Positions 8,885 through 17,901 of a stretch of 64,000 bases of DNA are shown piece by piece (within the stretch, counting starts at the first letter, position 1; the number at the start of each line of letters is the position of its first letter). Under the pieces are notes generated by a model. It was not told the origin of the DNA. It saw nothing but the letters and a program-made list of their open reading frames with translations, and did not search any database. Location of the stretch: assembly GCA_040768445.1 (NCBI GenBank), contig JAXGMV010000001.1, forward strand, positions 2,418,001 to 2,482,000, in the 5' to 3' direction. This DNA comes from JAXGMV01 sp040768445 (GTDB lineage: Bacteria > Chloroflexota > Anaerolineae > Anaerolineales > Anaerolineaceae). Made by a program: the position numbers and the translations under genes.

Positions 8885-11800
8885 TTACTTTAGCAATTGA
8901 TCTATTCGCCGATCGCCGACGTTGTAATATTTAGCATCAGGATGATGTAGAACAATCGCAGCGGTTGATTGTTCAGGCACTAATTGATACGCAGAAGTTA
9001 GGGACATGCCCAGTTCCTTTTCAGCTGGAAGCAGTTGGAAAACTTTGGCATGTTCTGAAAGCTCCGGAATAGCCGGATAGCCCCAAGAGTATCGTTTTCC
9101 CTGGTCTGATTTCAGTTTAAGTTCCTGCCTGATGTGCCTGTGTAAATATTCAGCTGCAGCTTCAGCCATTTGAACTGCAAAACCATGCGTATAGTATGCT
9201 TCACTGTAATTTCCTGCATCTTGCAGACTGTCAAACAGGTCTGTTGCTCGCTGTCCGACAGTGACAATTTGAAAGGCCACAACATCAATGATCCCTGATT
9301 CTTTTGGAGAAAAATAGTCTGAGAGACAGAGGTATTCGCCTTTCGATTGACGGGGGAAATTGAAACGACTAAATTCTACGAGCTGCCCTGATTTTTGATA
9401 TGTATCTGCATGGTATACAATTAATTCATCACCATCAGATTGCACAGGCCAATAACCATAGATGCCTTTCGGAGATAACCACTTCGTTCGAATGGCTGAC
9501 TTTCGCATGCTGTTAAATCGCTGTTCAAATGCCTGTTCCAGTGCTTTCCACTCATCTCCACGTTTGTTCTTTGCGCCCCAGGACAGGCGATAAAGATCGT
9601 TTTTGCTCACATATTGTGCGACAGAATCGATCGGCATTTGGTTTACCGTAAATACTCCCCATTTGGGTGGCGTAGGGATACTTTCAGCGGGGCGCACCTG
9701 AGATTTCGTAATAATTTGTAAATGCGGTTTTTCGGGTTCAAGCGACCTGCCCAGTTCAAAAGCAGACTCTTCCTTGTTTTTCTGTTTCAAAACTTTAAAT
9801 CGGTCAGGGTCAATGATGGCGTCAATCGTTTCCAACCCTTCAAAAGCATCTTTGCAGTAATACACACCGGGTGAGTAGTATTCATCCGAGTCAGTAAGCA
9901 GAATTCGGCGGCCAAAGCGCTTATTAATTGCAGCACCACCGATCAGTACAGGAAAATTCAAGTTACGGCGGTGAAGCTCGTTAATAATTAGCGGCATTTG
10001 TTTACTGGTGCTGACAAGCAATGCGCTTAATCCAATAGCATCAGCATTCTCTTTAACTGCAGTTGAGATGATGGTTTCAGCTGGCACCTGCTTGCCCAAA
10101 TCGATTACCTCATAGCCATTGTTGGAAAAGATCGTTTTCACAAGGTTTTTACCGATATCATGAACATCACCATAAACCGTAGCAATAACAACCTTGCCCT
10201 TTGATACACCTTCTTGTTTTTCAAGATATTTTTCAAGATGGGTCACGGCTCGTTTCATTACTTCAGCCGATTGCAGCACAAAGGGCAGAATTAACTCACC
10301 TGAGCCGAATTTATCACCAACCGTTTTCATCGCAGGAAGCAATACAGAGTTTAAGATTTGCACAGCTCTTTCATGCCGGCTCAAATCACCCCTGTCATCA
10401 ATCATCACATCGATATCTTGTTCAATACCATCTTTTTTTCTCTGAACTATCCGGTATTGGATACGTTCATCAATTGGTAGATTGTGCAGCTGTTGATCAA
10501 CTTTTTCAACCGATTCATCCCCTTTGTGTTCAGCGAAGTATGAAATCAGTTTGTAAAGCGCGTCAGGTGTTTTGTTGAAAAGAAGGTCCTCGGCAAGGCT
10601 CTTTTCAACTTCTGTAATCTCAGCGTAGGGTTTGATATGTGCTGGGTTTACAATCGCCATGTCCAGCCCCGCCTGCACAGCATGGTAAAGCATGATGCTG
10701 TTAATCACTGACCTGGCGTTTTGTGACAAACCAAATGAGACATTACTAACACCCAGTGAGGTCATCACACCGGGGAGGCTCGTCTTGATTAACTTTATAC
10801 CATCAAGTGTATGCCTGGCTGAGTCTGCATATTCGGGGTCGCCAGTTGCAAGTGTGAAAGTGAGCGCATCAAAAACAAGGTCACCGGGCGGAATGCCGTG
10901 ATCTTTTACCGCGATCTCAAAACCCTTTCTTGCAATGCGTAACTTCTCTTCCGGCGTTTTAGCCATGCCATTTTCGTCGATTGTTAATACCATGACCGCA
11001 GCGTTATACTTCCGTGCAAGTGAAAAAATGAGATCAGCCTTTGCTCTGCCGTTTTCAAAATTTGTGGAGTTGATCAAGCATTTTCCAGGTGCAGATTGCA
11101 AAGCAGCTTCAAGGACATCAGGTTCAGTTGTATCAATTATGAATGGCGCTTGAATGACAGGAGCAAGCGATTTGACCACCTTTTGCATGGTTTCTGCTTC
11201 ATCTGATCTTTCAGTCAGGGCGACACAAACATCGAGACCATGAGCGCCATTATCAATTTGACTGCGGGCGATATCAAGAATTGCTTCGTAATCCTCTTTT
11301 ATGATAAGTTCTTTGAATCTTCGACTACCCTGAGTGTTTAATCGTTCTCCAATAAGGAATGGCGCTGGTTCCTGTCTCATCGGTACTGCAATTGTTGCCG
11401 AGGCGAGACAAGCAGTTTTATTGATTTCCCTTGCCTGAGGAGTTATGTCTTTTAGCGATTTAACAAGCAGGCTAATATGGTCTGGTGTAGTTCCACAACA
11501 GCCACCGACGATATTTATATTGTTGTTTATTACAAATTTGCCCAGTAATTCAGCAAATGGTTCAGGCGCCATAGGGTACACTGCCTCACCGTCAATATTC
11601 AATGGCAAGCCGGCATTGGGAATGCAGGATATTGGAAGATGTGTGTTTTCACCTAAGTATTCAATAGAAACCCGCATGTGTTCTGGCCCGGTAGAACAAT
11701 TCAAGCCAATGACGTCAATTGGCATACCTTCCAATATTGCCAATGCAGCGCCAATGTCGGTGCCTAGGAGCATTTTTCCAGTCGTATCAAGGGTTATCTG

Positions 11801-12406
11801 CGCTTGAATAGGTAAGTCTTTGTTTTTCTCAATCAGAGCTTTTCTGATACCAGTTATCGCCGCTTTAACCTCAAGAATGTCCTGAGAAGTCTCAATCAAT
11901 AGTAGATCCACACCACCATCAATTAATGCGGCTGCCTGTTCATAAAAAAGATCACTAAGCTCATTGAAGGTGATATTTGAAAGCTCTTTTTCATTGATCG
12001 ATGGTAGCTTCCCCGACGGACCCATTGCGCCTGCAACGTACCTTGGCTGTCCAGTAGACTGCGAATATTCATCAGCCAATCTTCGGGCAAGCTGTGCCGC
12101 TGCGAAATTGATGTCGAATGTCTTATCACCAAGTCCATACTCGCCGAGGGTTAACCGGTTGGCACGAAATGTATCCGTCTCAATGACATCTGCGCCAACA
12201 TCCAGAAATGAGCGATGTACTTTTTCCACTGCGTCGGGATATGTGAGAACTAGGTAATCATTGCAACCAAACGTCTTTTCACCACCGAAGTTATCTGCAG
12301 AAAGGTTTTGTTTTTGAAGGCTGGTTCCCATGGCGCCATCAAAAATGATTATCTTGTGTTTAAGGGTTTCTCTAAAACCTGTGAAAGACTTAATCTTGTC
12401 TGCCAA
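8885..12406 (-). CDS. metH: Cobalamin-dependent methionine synthase
   Basis: Transfers the methyl group of 5-methyl-THF to homocysteine through cobalamin. Modules in order: homocysteine barrel (IIFDGAMGTSLQKQ, GLNCSTGP, GGCCGTTPDH), pterin-binding barrel (about 340-600, FLIGERLNTQGSRRF), cobalamin cap and Rossmann domain with GDVHDIGKNLV (His749 is the cobalt ligand), and a C-terminal AdoMet reactivation domain (about 890-1173, YSWGYPAIPELSEH). A longer frame opens at 12436, but that point lies inside the riboswitch terminator hairpin. The TTG at 12406, five bases after AAGGAG (12412-12417), is the better start. First gene of the SAM-controlled operon. Confidence 0.95.
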   Translation of the reverse strand: MADKIKSFTGFRETLKHKIIIFDGAMGTSLQKQNLSADNFGGEKTFGCNDYLVLTYPDAVEKVHRSFLDVGADVIETDTFRANRLTLGEYGLGDKTFDINFAAAQLARRLADEYSQSTGQPRYVAGAMGPSGKLPSINEKELSNITFNELSDLFYEQAAALIDGGVDLLLIETSQDILEVKAAITGIRKALIEKNKDLPIQAQITLDTTGKMLLGTDIGAALAILEGMPIDVIGLNCSTGPEHMRVSIEYLGENTHLPISCIPNAGLPLNIDGEAVYPMAPEPFAELLGKFVINNNINIVGGCCGTTPDHISLLVKSLKDITPQAREINKTACLASATIAVPMRQEPAPFLIGERLNTQGSRRFKELIIKEDYEAILDIARSQIDNGAHGLDVCVALTERSDEAETMQKVVKSLAPVIQAPFIIDTTEPDVLEAALQSAPGKCLINSTNFENGRAKADLIFSLARKYNAAVMVLTIDENGMAKTPEEKLRIARKGFEIAVKDHGIPPGDLVFDALTFTLATGDPEYADSARHTLDGIKLIKTSLPGVMTSLGVSNVSFGLSQNARSVINSIMLYHAVQAGLDMAIVNPAHIKPYAEITEVEKSLAEDLLFNKTPDALYKLISYFAEHKGDESVEKVDQQLHNLPIDERIQYRIVQRKKDGIEQDIDVMIDDRGDLSRHERAVQILNSVLLPAMKTVGDKFGSGELILPFVLQSAEVMKRAVTHLEKYLEKQEGVSKGKVVIATVYGDVHDIGKNLVKTIFSNNGYEVIDLGKQVPAETIISTAVKENADAIGLSALLVSTSKQMPLIINELHRRNLNFPVLIGGAAINKRFGRRILLTDSDEYYSPGVYYCKDAFEGLETIDAIIDPDRFKVLKQKNKEESAFELGRSLEPEKPHLQIITKSQVRPAESIPTPPKWGVFTVNQMPIDSVAQYVSKNDLYRLSWGAKNKRGDEWKALEQAFEQRFNSMRKSAIRTKWLSPKGIYGYWPVQSDGDELIVYHADTYQKSGQLVEFSRFNFPRQSKGEYLCLSDYFSPKESGIIDVVAFQIVTVGQRATDLFDSLQDAGNYSEAYYTHGFAVQMAEAAAEYLHRHIRQELKLKSDQGKRYSWGYPAIPELSEHAKVFQLLPAEKELGMSLTSAYQLVPEQSTAAIVLHHPDAKYYNVGDRRIDQLLK

Positions 12407-12422
12407 AATATCTCCTTGTAAT

Positions 12423-12448
12423 AAAAAACCTCTCAATCGAGAGAGGTT
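12423..12448 (-). terminator. Riboswitch expression-platform terminator ahead of metH
   Basis: On the minus strand AACCTCTC (12448-12441) pairs with GAGAGGTT (12434-12427), followed by a T run (12428-12423). It sits directly after the SAM-I aptamer and 17-25 bases before the metH TTG, so formation of this hairpin would end transcription before metH. Confidence 0.88.
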
Positions 12449-12461
12449 ACGAATCCACCGC

Positions 12462-12573
12462 TCTCATCTTCCAGACCGAAGTTTCTCGATAGTCTGCCGG
12501 AATTGGCACCACATTTACTTCACGGGTTGCCGAGGTATCACAGGGCCGGTCCCTCCACCTCTCTTGATGAGTA
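12462..12573 (-). promoter_or_regulatory. SAM-I riboswitch (S-box)
   Basis: Read on the minus strand, the P1 stem CTCATC (12571-12566) closes with GATGAG (12468-12463). Inside are the S-box landmarks: CAAGAGAGGTGGAGGGACC, GGCCCTG..., CCTCGGCAACC (the conserved core beside P3), GTGGTGCCAATTCC and a final P4 loop. Order and spacing match the SAM-I class. Bound SAM should stabilise P1 and free the terminator at 12423-12448, lowering transcription of metH, the YitJ-type gene, coaX and coaBC. Confidence 0.95.
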
Positions 12574-12587
12574 GAGAACTTGAAAAG

Positions 12588-12616
12588 AGTTTACCATAAC
12601 GATTATGCAAGGTCAA
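12588..12616 (-). promoter_or_regulatory. Sigma-70-type promoter of the metH operon
   Basis: On the minus strand TTGACC (12616-12611), a 17-base spacer, then TAAACT (12593-12588). The predicted start falls around 12581, a few bases before the riboswitch aptamer. Confidence 0.65.
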
Positions 12617-12710
12617 ATTATTTGGAATGAGATTGTAATGAAGAGTTACAGCTCGTCAAATAAAAAAAAATTTAGATGTCAGAATTTGGGCATAAGTTAT
12701 AATAAAAACC

Positions 12711-13124
12711 ATGGATATCAGGTATAAATTTTCTCTCACCAAGGTGTTTTTTATTGGCTTGCTAACAGGTTTAGCCGGATGGATTGGCTTATGGTTCATT
12801 GTACAGATGACTGTGCCAACACTTTGGCCTCGCTGGCTTTTTTATTTTTGTCTCACGATTGCATTATGCGGCACATCTATTCCGATCCTAGCATTTTTGA
12901 ATTATCGTTTTGCAGGTCAACAGGATGTAAACCCTAAGACAATCATTAGAGGGGCATTGTGGGTGGGATTATACGGTGACCTGCTTTTGTGGCTGCAGCT
13001 TGGACGCATATTAAACTCAGCTTTGGCTTTATTTATTGCTGCTGGAATTTTGACAATAGAATTCATTATTCGTTATCGCGAAAAAAGCCGTTGGAATGTC
13101 CTAGGTAAAACCGACGATGACTGA
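12711..13124 (+). CDS. Four-helix integral membrane protein, function unknown
   Basis: No family recognised. The 137 residues contain about four hydrophobic helices (near 12-32, 40-60, 85-100 and 103-122) and end in a charged cytoplasmic tail, RYREKSRWNVLGKTDDD. A TATAAT at 12698-12703 ends only seven bases before the ATG and no ribosome site is present, so the message may be leaderless. The stop overlaps selA by 8 bases, pointing to co-expression. Nothing in the sequence shows what it transports or senses. Confidence 0.7.
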   Translation: MDIRYKFSLTKVFFIGLLTGLAGWIGLWFIVQMTVPTLWPRWLFYFCLTIALCGTSIPILAFLNYRFAGQQDVNPKTIIRGALWVGLYGDLLLWLQLGRILNSALALFIAAGILTIEFIIRYREKSRWNVLGKTDDD

Positions 13125-14481
13125 TCTTAAAAATATTCCCTCGGTCGATCATTTACTGCAGGACAGTGTCCTTATTAGCCAGATTGATCAATTTGGCAGA
13201 AAATTGACAATTGATTTTCTACGTCTAGAACTTGATGAAATTCGAGAAGAAGTAAAACACGGGGCGGCTGTTCCAAGTGATCAAGAAATCATTTACAGGA
13301 TGACAAATAGTCTCGTGGCATTCTCTTCACCTTCACTAAAGCCTGTCATCAACGCAACAGGTGTGGTGCTGCATACGAATTTAGGTCGTTCGCCAATCAG
13401 TGAGAAGGCTCTATCTGCCTCAGGAAAGGTGACAGCTTCATATTCTAATCTTGAGTTCAACTTAATTACAGGAAAACGTGGATCGCGAAACAGTATAGTC
13501 GAAAGGTTACTGATAAAAATCAGTGGGGCAGAAGCTGGTCTGGTTGTGAATAACAATGCTGCAGCTTTACTGCTTATCCTTACTGCATTGGCAAAACGCA
13601 AAAAAGTTATTATTTCTAGAACTCAATTAATCGAGATTGGTGATGGTTTCAGGATTCCGGAAGTAATGCAGCAATCAGGTGCAAAACTGGTTGAGATTGG
13701 CAGCACTAATCGTGTGAATCTTGAAGACTACAAAAACGCGCTTGGTGAACCTGCGGCGTTAATAATGCGAGCGCATCACTCTAATTTTAAAATCATTGGG
13801 TTTACACATGAACCCGCATTAAGTGACCTGGTAAACCTTGCACATGAGAGAGAAATTCTCTTTCTTGATGATGTTGGCTCTGGCGCAGTAGTAGACACTC
13901 GAAAATATGGCTTAGCCTACGAACCTACAGTTCAGGACTCAGTAGCTGCTGGTGCCGATATTGTGTGCTTTTCGGGAGATAAACTTCTTGGTGGCCCCCA
14001 AGCAGGCATCATTGTTGGAAAGGCAGACACGATCAATAAAATCCGCAAGCACCCATTAGCACGCGCTGTAAGAGCCGATAAACTTGCATTATCTTTGTTG
14101 GAAGAGACGCTTCTACATTATCTGATTGGCGATTACGAAAAAGCCATTCCGATATGGCAAATGATTTCCAAGAGAGAGAAAGCAATTAGGAAAACAGCTG
14201 AAGGTTGGCGAAACAGCTTGAATTACGGCGCGGTTGAGGCAGGATATTCTACGGTTGGCGGTGGCAGCCTTCCTGAAGAGCTGCTGCCAACTCACTTGTT
14301 AAAACTACGAGTGAAAAACCCCGATAGAATGCTTGGATTACTCAGGAAACTTCCTGTTCCAGTCATCGCAAGAATTGAAGCTGATCAACTTTGTTTTGAC
14401 CCGCGAACCGTTTTTGAAAGTCAGGAAACGACTCTAATGGATTCAATCAAATCTATTTTGGATAAAAGATCAATACTATGA
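13117..14481 (+). CDS. selA: L-seryl-tRNA(Sec) selenium transferase (SelA) or SelA-like PLP enzyme
   Basis: SelA converts seryl-tRNA(Sec) to selenocysteyl-tRNA(Sec) using selenophosphate. The SelA blocks are in place: INATGVVLHTNLGRSPIS (about 78), a VVNNNAAALLL segment, RTQLIEIGDGFRIPEVM, LFLDDVGSGAV, and SGDKLLGGPQAG whose Lys should carry pyridoxal phosphate. The N-terminal helical domain that binds tRNA(Sec) is present, and 454 residues is normal. No selB, selD, tRNA(Sec) or obvious in-frame TGA gene lies in the window, so selenocysteine use is inferred, not shown. It overlaps the membrane protein by 8 bases and the M24 peptidase by 4. Confidence 0.85.
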   Translation: MTDLKNIPSVDHLLQDSVLISQIDQFGRKLTIDFLRLELDEIREEVKHGAAVPSDQEIIYRMTNSLVAFSSPSLKPVINATGVVLHTNLGRSPISEKALSASGKVTASYSNLEFNLITGKRGSRNSIVERLLIKISGAEAGLVVNNNAAALLLILTALAKRKKVIISRTQLIEIGDGFRIPEVMQQSGAKLVEIGSTNRVNLEDYKNALGEPAALIMRAHHSNFKIIGFTHEPALSDLVNLAHEREILFLDDVGSGAVVDTRKYGLAYEPTVQDSVAAGADIVCFSGDKLLGGPQAGIIVGKADTINKIRKHPLARAVRADKLALSLLEETLLHYLIGDYEKAIPIWQMISKREKAIRKTAEGWRNSLNYGAVEAGYSTVGGGSLPEELLPTHLLKLRVKNPDRMLGLLRKLPVPVIARIEADQLCFDPRTVFESQETTLMDSIKSILDKRSIL

Positions 14482-15716
14482 AAAACGATATCGATGCTCT
14501 CATGCAAGCACAAAATCTTGATGCTCTGCTGGTGACTGGTGGGCTGATGCACAATCCAGCTATGGTTTACTGGACGGGCATTGCTAATGTTTTACATGCT
14601 GATTTAATTAAGATGCGGGGAAAAGAACCGGTGATGTTTCATTCAATCATTGAAAGAGATGAAGCAAGACGCACTGGACTTGAAACCATTTGTTACAGTA
14701 AATATGATTGGAATGCGATGCTTGAGGAGGCTGGGGGTGATTTGCACAAGGCAAGAGCACTGCAATACAAAAGTATGTTTAATGACGTCGGGCTTACTGA
14801 AGGCATGCGCGTAGGTATTTACGGTAAGGTTGAACTGCACACTTTTTTAGCAGACTTGGAACAGTTGAAGAATCAACTGCCAGCTATTATTTGGGTTTTC
14901 AATTCGGATGTTGATGTGATTCAGAAGGCAAAAGAAACAAAAGACACTGTTGAAATTGAGCGGATAAGGTCTGTTGGACAGCGTGCACTAAAAATCGTTG
15001 ATGAAATTAAAAACTATTTATCAAGCAGGCAAGTCAAAGGTGAAATTGTCCTTGATGAATGTGCAAACCCATTAACTATCGGACAAGTACATGCCCGCAT
15101 CAATCGTCTTGTTTCAGAATGTGGACTTGAGACACCAGAAGGTTTTATTTTTGCAATTGGGCGTGATGCAGGTTTTCCTCATAATGCTGGCAACCCTGAC
15201 GATGTGATAAAACTTGGCAAAACCATCGTGTTTGATTTTTATCCGTGTGAGAGGGGCGGCGGATACTTTTATGACTTTACACGAACCTGGTGTCTGGGCT
15301 ATGCTGATTCTGAGACAATTGATGTGTATAACAGTGTCAAGAATGTGTATTATCAAATGCTTGATGATGTTCGGATAAACGCTCACTTTTATGATTTTCA
15401 GAAGCAAGCATGTAGGCTTTTTGAGGAAAGAGGTTTTCCAACTGTGTTATCTACACCTGGAACAAGCGATGGGTACATCCATGGCCTGGGACATGGTATT
15501 GGCTTGAATATCCACGAAACACCATTATGCCGGGCTTCATTCGGAGAAGATGATGTCATAAAGCCGAATGCTGTTATCACCATCGAACCCGGATTGTATT
15601 TTCCAGATAAGGAGATGGGTGTGAGAATTGAAAACAGTTTTTTGATCACAGAAAGTGGTCAGCTTGAAGAGTTGGTTAGCTACCCTGATGACCTTATAGT
15701 TCCAATGAAAGCGTAA
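14478..15716 (+). CDS. M24 family metallopeptidase (Xaa-Pro aminopeptidase/prolidase type)
   Basis: A cytoplasmic pita-bread metallopeptidase of 412 residues. The N-terminal creatinase-like domain covers about 1-160. In the catalytic domain the five metal ligands can be placed: Asp in VFDFYP, Asp in YDFTRTW, His in HGLGHGIGLNIHE, Glu in TIEPGLY and Glu in VRIEN. The ATG overlaps the selA stop by 4 bases, which argues for coupled translation, though no functional link to selenium is known. It might be a prolidase, an aminopeptidase P or a related hydrolase. Confidence 0.88.
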   Translation: MKNDIDALMQAQNLDALLVTGGLMHNPAMVYWTGIANVLHADLIKMRGKEPVMFHSIIERDEARRTGLETICYSKYDWNAMLEEAGGDLHKARALQYKSMFNDVGLTEGMRVGIYGKVELHTFLADLEQLKNQLPAIIWVFNSDVDVIQKAKETKDTVEIERIRSVGQRALKIVDEIKNYLSSRQVKGEIVLDECANPLTIGQVHARINRLVSECGLETPEGFIFAIGRDAGFPHNAGNPDDVIKLGKTIVFDFYPCERGGGYFYDFTRTWCLGYADSETIDVYNSVKNVYYQMLDDVRINAHFYDFQKQACRLFEERGFPTVLSTPGTSDGYIHGLGHGIGLNIHETPLCRASFGEDDVIKPNAVITIEPGLYFPDKEMGVRIENSFLITESGQLEELVSYPDDLIVPMKA

Positions 15717-15721
15717 AAAAT

Positions 15722-16762
15722 ATGTATCCATTTACCGAAACAGAGAAAATGACACGGATTCTTGGTATTGAAAGTTCATGCGATGAGACTGCTGCAGCAG
15801 TGGTCGTCAATGGCAGCCAATTAGTCACGAATGTTATTGCGTCTCAAATTGATTTACACCGTAAGTTTGGTGGCGTTTTTCCTGAAGCTGCTTCACGCCA
15901 ACATATTATCGTGATCCAAGAAGTGGTTTCAGAAGCGCTCAAGAAAGCACACCTCTCGCTGGATGATATAGATGCGATTGCGGTTACCAGGGGGCCTGGT
16001 TTGCCTGGATCGCTTGTGGTAGGGATGAATACTGCAAAAGGCTTATCACTTGCAAGGAATATACCACTGATCGGCATTAATCATCTGGAAGGACACATTT
16101 ATTCAGCATGGCTCAGAGAAGACGAGCAGAAAGAATATACCCAACCTGAGTTTCCCCTTTTGGCACTTTTAGTATCGGGAGGACACACAGAATTAATTCT
16201 GATGGAATCACATTTAGCATATAAACGGCTTGGTGCGACATTGGATGATGCTGCTGGTGAGGCGTTTGACAAAGTGGCAAGGCTTATTGGACTACCTTAT
16301 CCAGGTGGCCCGTCAATTCAACAAGCAGCTCAACAAGGCAATCCCGAAGCGTTTCAATTTCCACGCGCCAGGCTTGAAGGTACCTGGGATTTTTCGTTCA
16401 GTGGATTAAAGACTGCTGTATTGCGCGTAGTTAAGAAAATTGAGGAAAACAATAAAGAATTACCGGTAAATGATCTTGCTGCCGGATTTCAACAGGCCGT
16501 CGTCGATGTGCTGGTTGATAAAACGCTGCAAGCCGCAAAAGTTTATCAAGTTAAAGATGTCCTTCTTGCTGGCGGTGTATCTGCCAACAGTTTGCTCAGA
16601 CAGGAAATGGTAAATAAATCAGAATGGCCGGTGTACATACCGCCACTGTCGCTGTGTACTGACAATGCTGCAATGATAAGCACAGCAGGTTATTTTCATT
16701 ACCTGGTTAAGGATTTTTCACCCATTGATATGGATGTTCTGCCAAATTGGGCATTGTCATAA
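15722..16762 (+). CDS. tsaD: tRNA N6-threonylcarbamoyladenosine (t6A) synthase subunit TsaD
   Basis: Transfers the threonylcarbamoyl group to A37 of ANN-decoding tRNAs together with TsaB and TsaE, which are not in this window. Landmarks: ILGIESSCDETAAAVV, GPGLPGSLVVGMNTAKGL, the iron-binding NHLEGHIYS, LVSGGHTEL, DDAAGEAFDKVARL and AGGVSANSLLR. The start is uncertain: ATG 15722 adds nine residues, while ATG 15749 gives the usual MTRILGIESSCDET beginning; neither has a clear ribosome site. It follows the M24 gene by five bases. Confidence 0.95.
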   Translation: MYPFTETEKMTRILGIESSCDETAAAVVVNGSQLVTNVIASQIDLHRKFGGVFPEAASRQHIIVIQEVVSEALKKAHLSLDDIDAIAVTRGPGLPGSLVVGMNTAKGLSLARNIPLIGINHLEGHIYSAWLREDEQKEYTQPEFPLLALLVSGGHTELILMESHLAYKRLGATLDDAAGEAFDKVARLIGLPYPGGPSIQQAAQQGNPEAFQFPRARLEGTWDFSFSGLKTAVLRVVKKIEENNKELPVNDLAAGFQQAVVDVLVDKTLQAAKVYQVKDVLLAGGVSANSLLRQEMVNKSEWPVYIPPLSLCTDNAAMISTAGYFHYLVKDFSPIDMDVLPNWALS

Positions 16763-16785
16763 TTCATTTATTATTGTGTATATAG

Positions 16786-17388
16786 ATGAGTAACCATTTA
16801 CCATATCCTCCTGTGCAAGCAGACTACAAACCTGATAATGAGCTTGAAATAGATATCAATACGTTAGTAGAACAATATTCTGAAAAAATTTATCGATTGG
16901 CATACAGATTTGTGAATAATGAAGCTGACGCTGAGGATATACTGCAGGAGACATTTATTAAGGTTTTGAAAAATATTGATACTTTTAAGGGTGATTCGGA
17001 GATTTTCACCTGGATTTACCGGATCGCAACCAATGAAGCCCTCATGTTCCTTCGAAAAAAGAAAACAAATATGGCAGATTTACTCATTGAGAAAATTAGC
17101 GACGATGGTGAACTTGAAATCAATTTTATTGATTGGTGTTGTTTACCTGAAGAAACATTTTTAACAGGTGAATTTTCGGAATTTTTAAACGAAGAAATCA
17201 ATGGGCTTTCTGACCCTTTAAAGGAAGTTTTTGTTTTGCGAGATTTAGAACAAAATTCTATAAAAGAGACTGCAGACTTATTAAATATCACTGAGGCTGC
17301 AGTAAAAGTACGCCTTATGCGTGCAAGATTAAAACTGCGAGAGTCAATCACTGAACATTTTGCCATTAGTTCAGAAGGTTTTAAATAA
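16786..17388 (+). CDS. ECF-family RNA polymerase sigma factor
   Basis: An extracytoplasmic-function sigma factor with regions 2 and 4 only. Region 2 (about 25-90) has IYRLAYRFVNNEADAEDI, the conserved LQETFIKVLKNI and FTWIYRIATNEAL. Region 4 (about 135-190) has LKEVFVLRDLEQNSIKETAD followed by a helix-turn-helix, AAVKVRLMRARLKLRE. The stop (TAATG) overlaps the start of a zinc-finger protein gene that is its likely anti-sigma factor. It lies 23 bases after tsaD and may be read from the same message. Confidence 0.92.
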   Translation: MSNHLPYPPVQADYKPDNELEIDINTLVEQYSEKIYRLAYRFVNNEADAEDILQETFIKVLKNIDTFKGDSEIFTWIYRIATNEALMFLRKKKTNMADLLIEKISDDGELEINFIDWCCLPEETFLTGEFSEFLNEEINGLSDPLKEVFVLRDLEQNSIKETADLLNITEAAVKVRLMRARLKLRESITEHFAISSEGFK

Positions 17389-17780
17389 TGATTAATAAAG
17401 TTACTCATCAAAAATGTGAACAATGGCTTGCGGTTATATCTGATTACATTGATGGCGAACTTAATACCAAAACTTGTGTTGAGTTGGAAGCTCACCTGAC
17501 AAATTGTACAGATTGTACATTGTTATTAAACACAACAAATAAAACAATTGGCCTCGCACAGCGGTTAACGTCACAAAAAATACCTGCGGAAATAAAAAAC
17601 AGGTTGCTAAATTTGGTTTGTGAAATACAGGAAAATAACTGTTCTGACTATTCGGCGAATGGATCTAAAACGTGTCTGGCAATTTGCCCTCATTGTGGTG
17701 AGAGAACTGTAGAGGTTGACGGGATGTTGAACAGGTACTGCACGAAGTGTGATTGGCACGAATGTGGAGGTTTTACTTGA
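17388..17780 (+). CDS. Soluble zinc-binding anti-sigma factor with an extra C-terminal zinc ribbon
   Basis: Residues about 10-45 carry the ZAS/zf-HC2 signature: a Cys near residue 8, then DYIDGELN, a His in EAHLTNC and CTDC, which in such proteins bind one zinc and hold the sigma factor. There is no transmembrane helix, so it acts in the cytoplasm like RsrA. Residues about 100-127 form a second Cys4 unit, CPHCGERT...YCTKCDWHECGG, like a rubredoxin or zinc ribbon, which is not usual in this family. It shares one base with the sigma gene stop. Redox or metal sensing is an inference from the cysteines. Confidence 0.82.
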   Translation: MINKVTHQKCEQWLAVISDYIDGELNTKTCVELEAHLTNCTDCTLLLNTTNKTIGLAQRLTSQKIPAEIKNRLLNLVCEIQENNCSDYSANGSKTCLAICPHCGERTVEVDGMLNRYCTKCDWHECGGFT

Positions 17781-17901
17781 TAATAGAAAATCGCTTCAGT
17801 TGAGGCGTTGTTCTCATCGGATTTGTAAATGAAACAATACCTGTAAAATTTTCAAAAAATCGATTTTTTATTTTGGACAAATTAGATATAAGGAGAATTG
17901 A

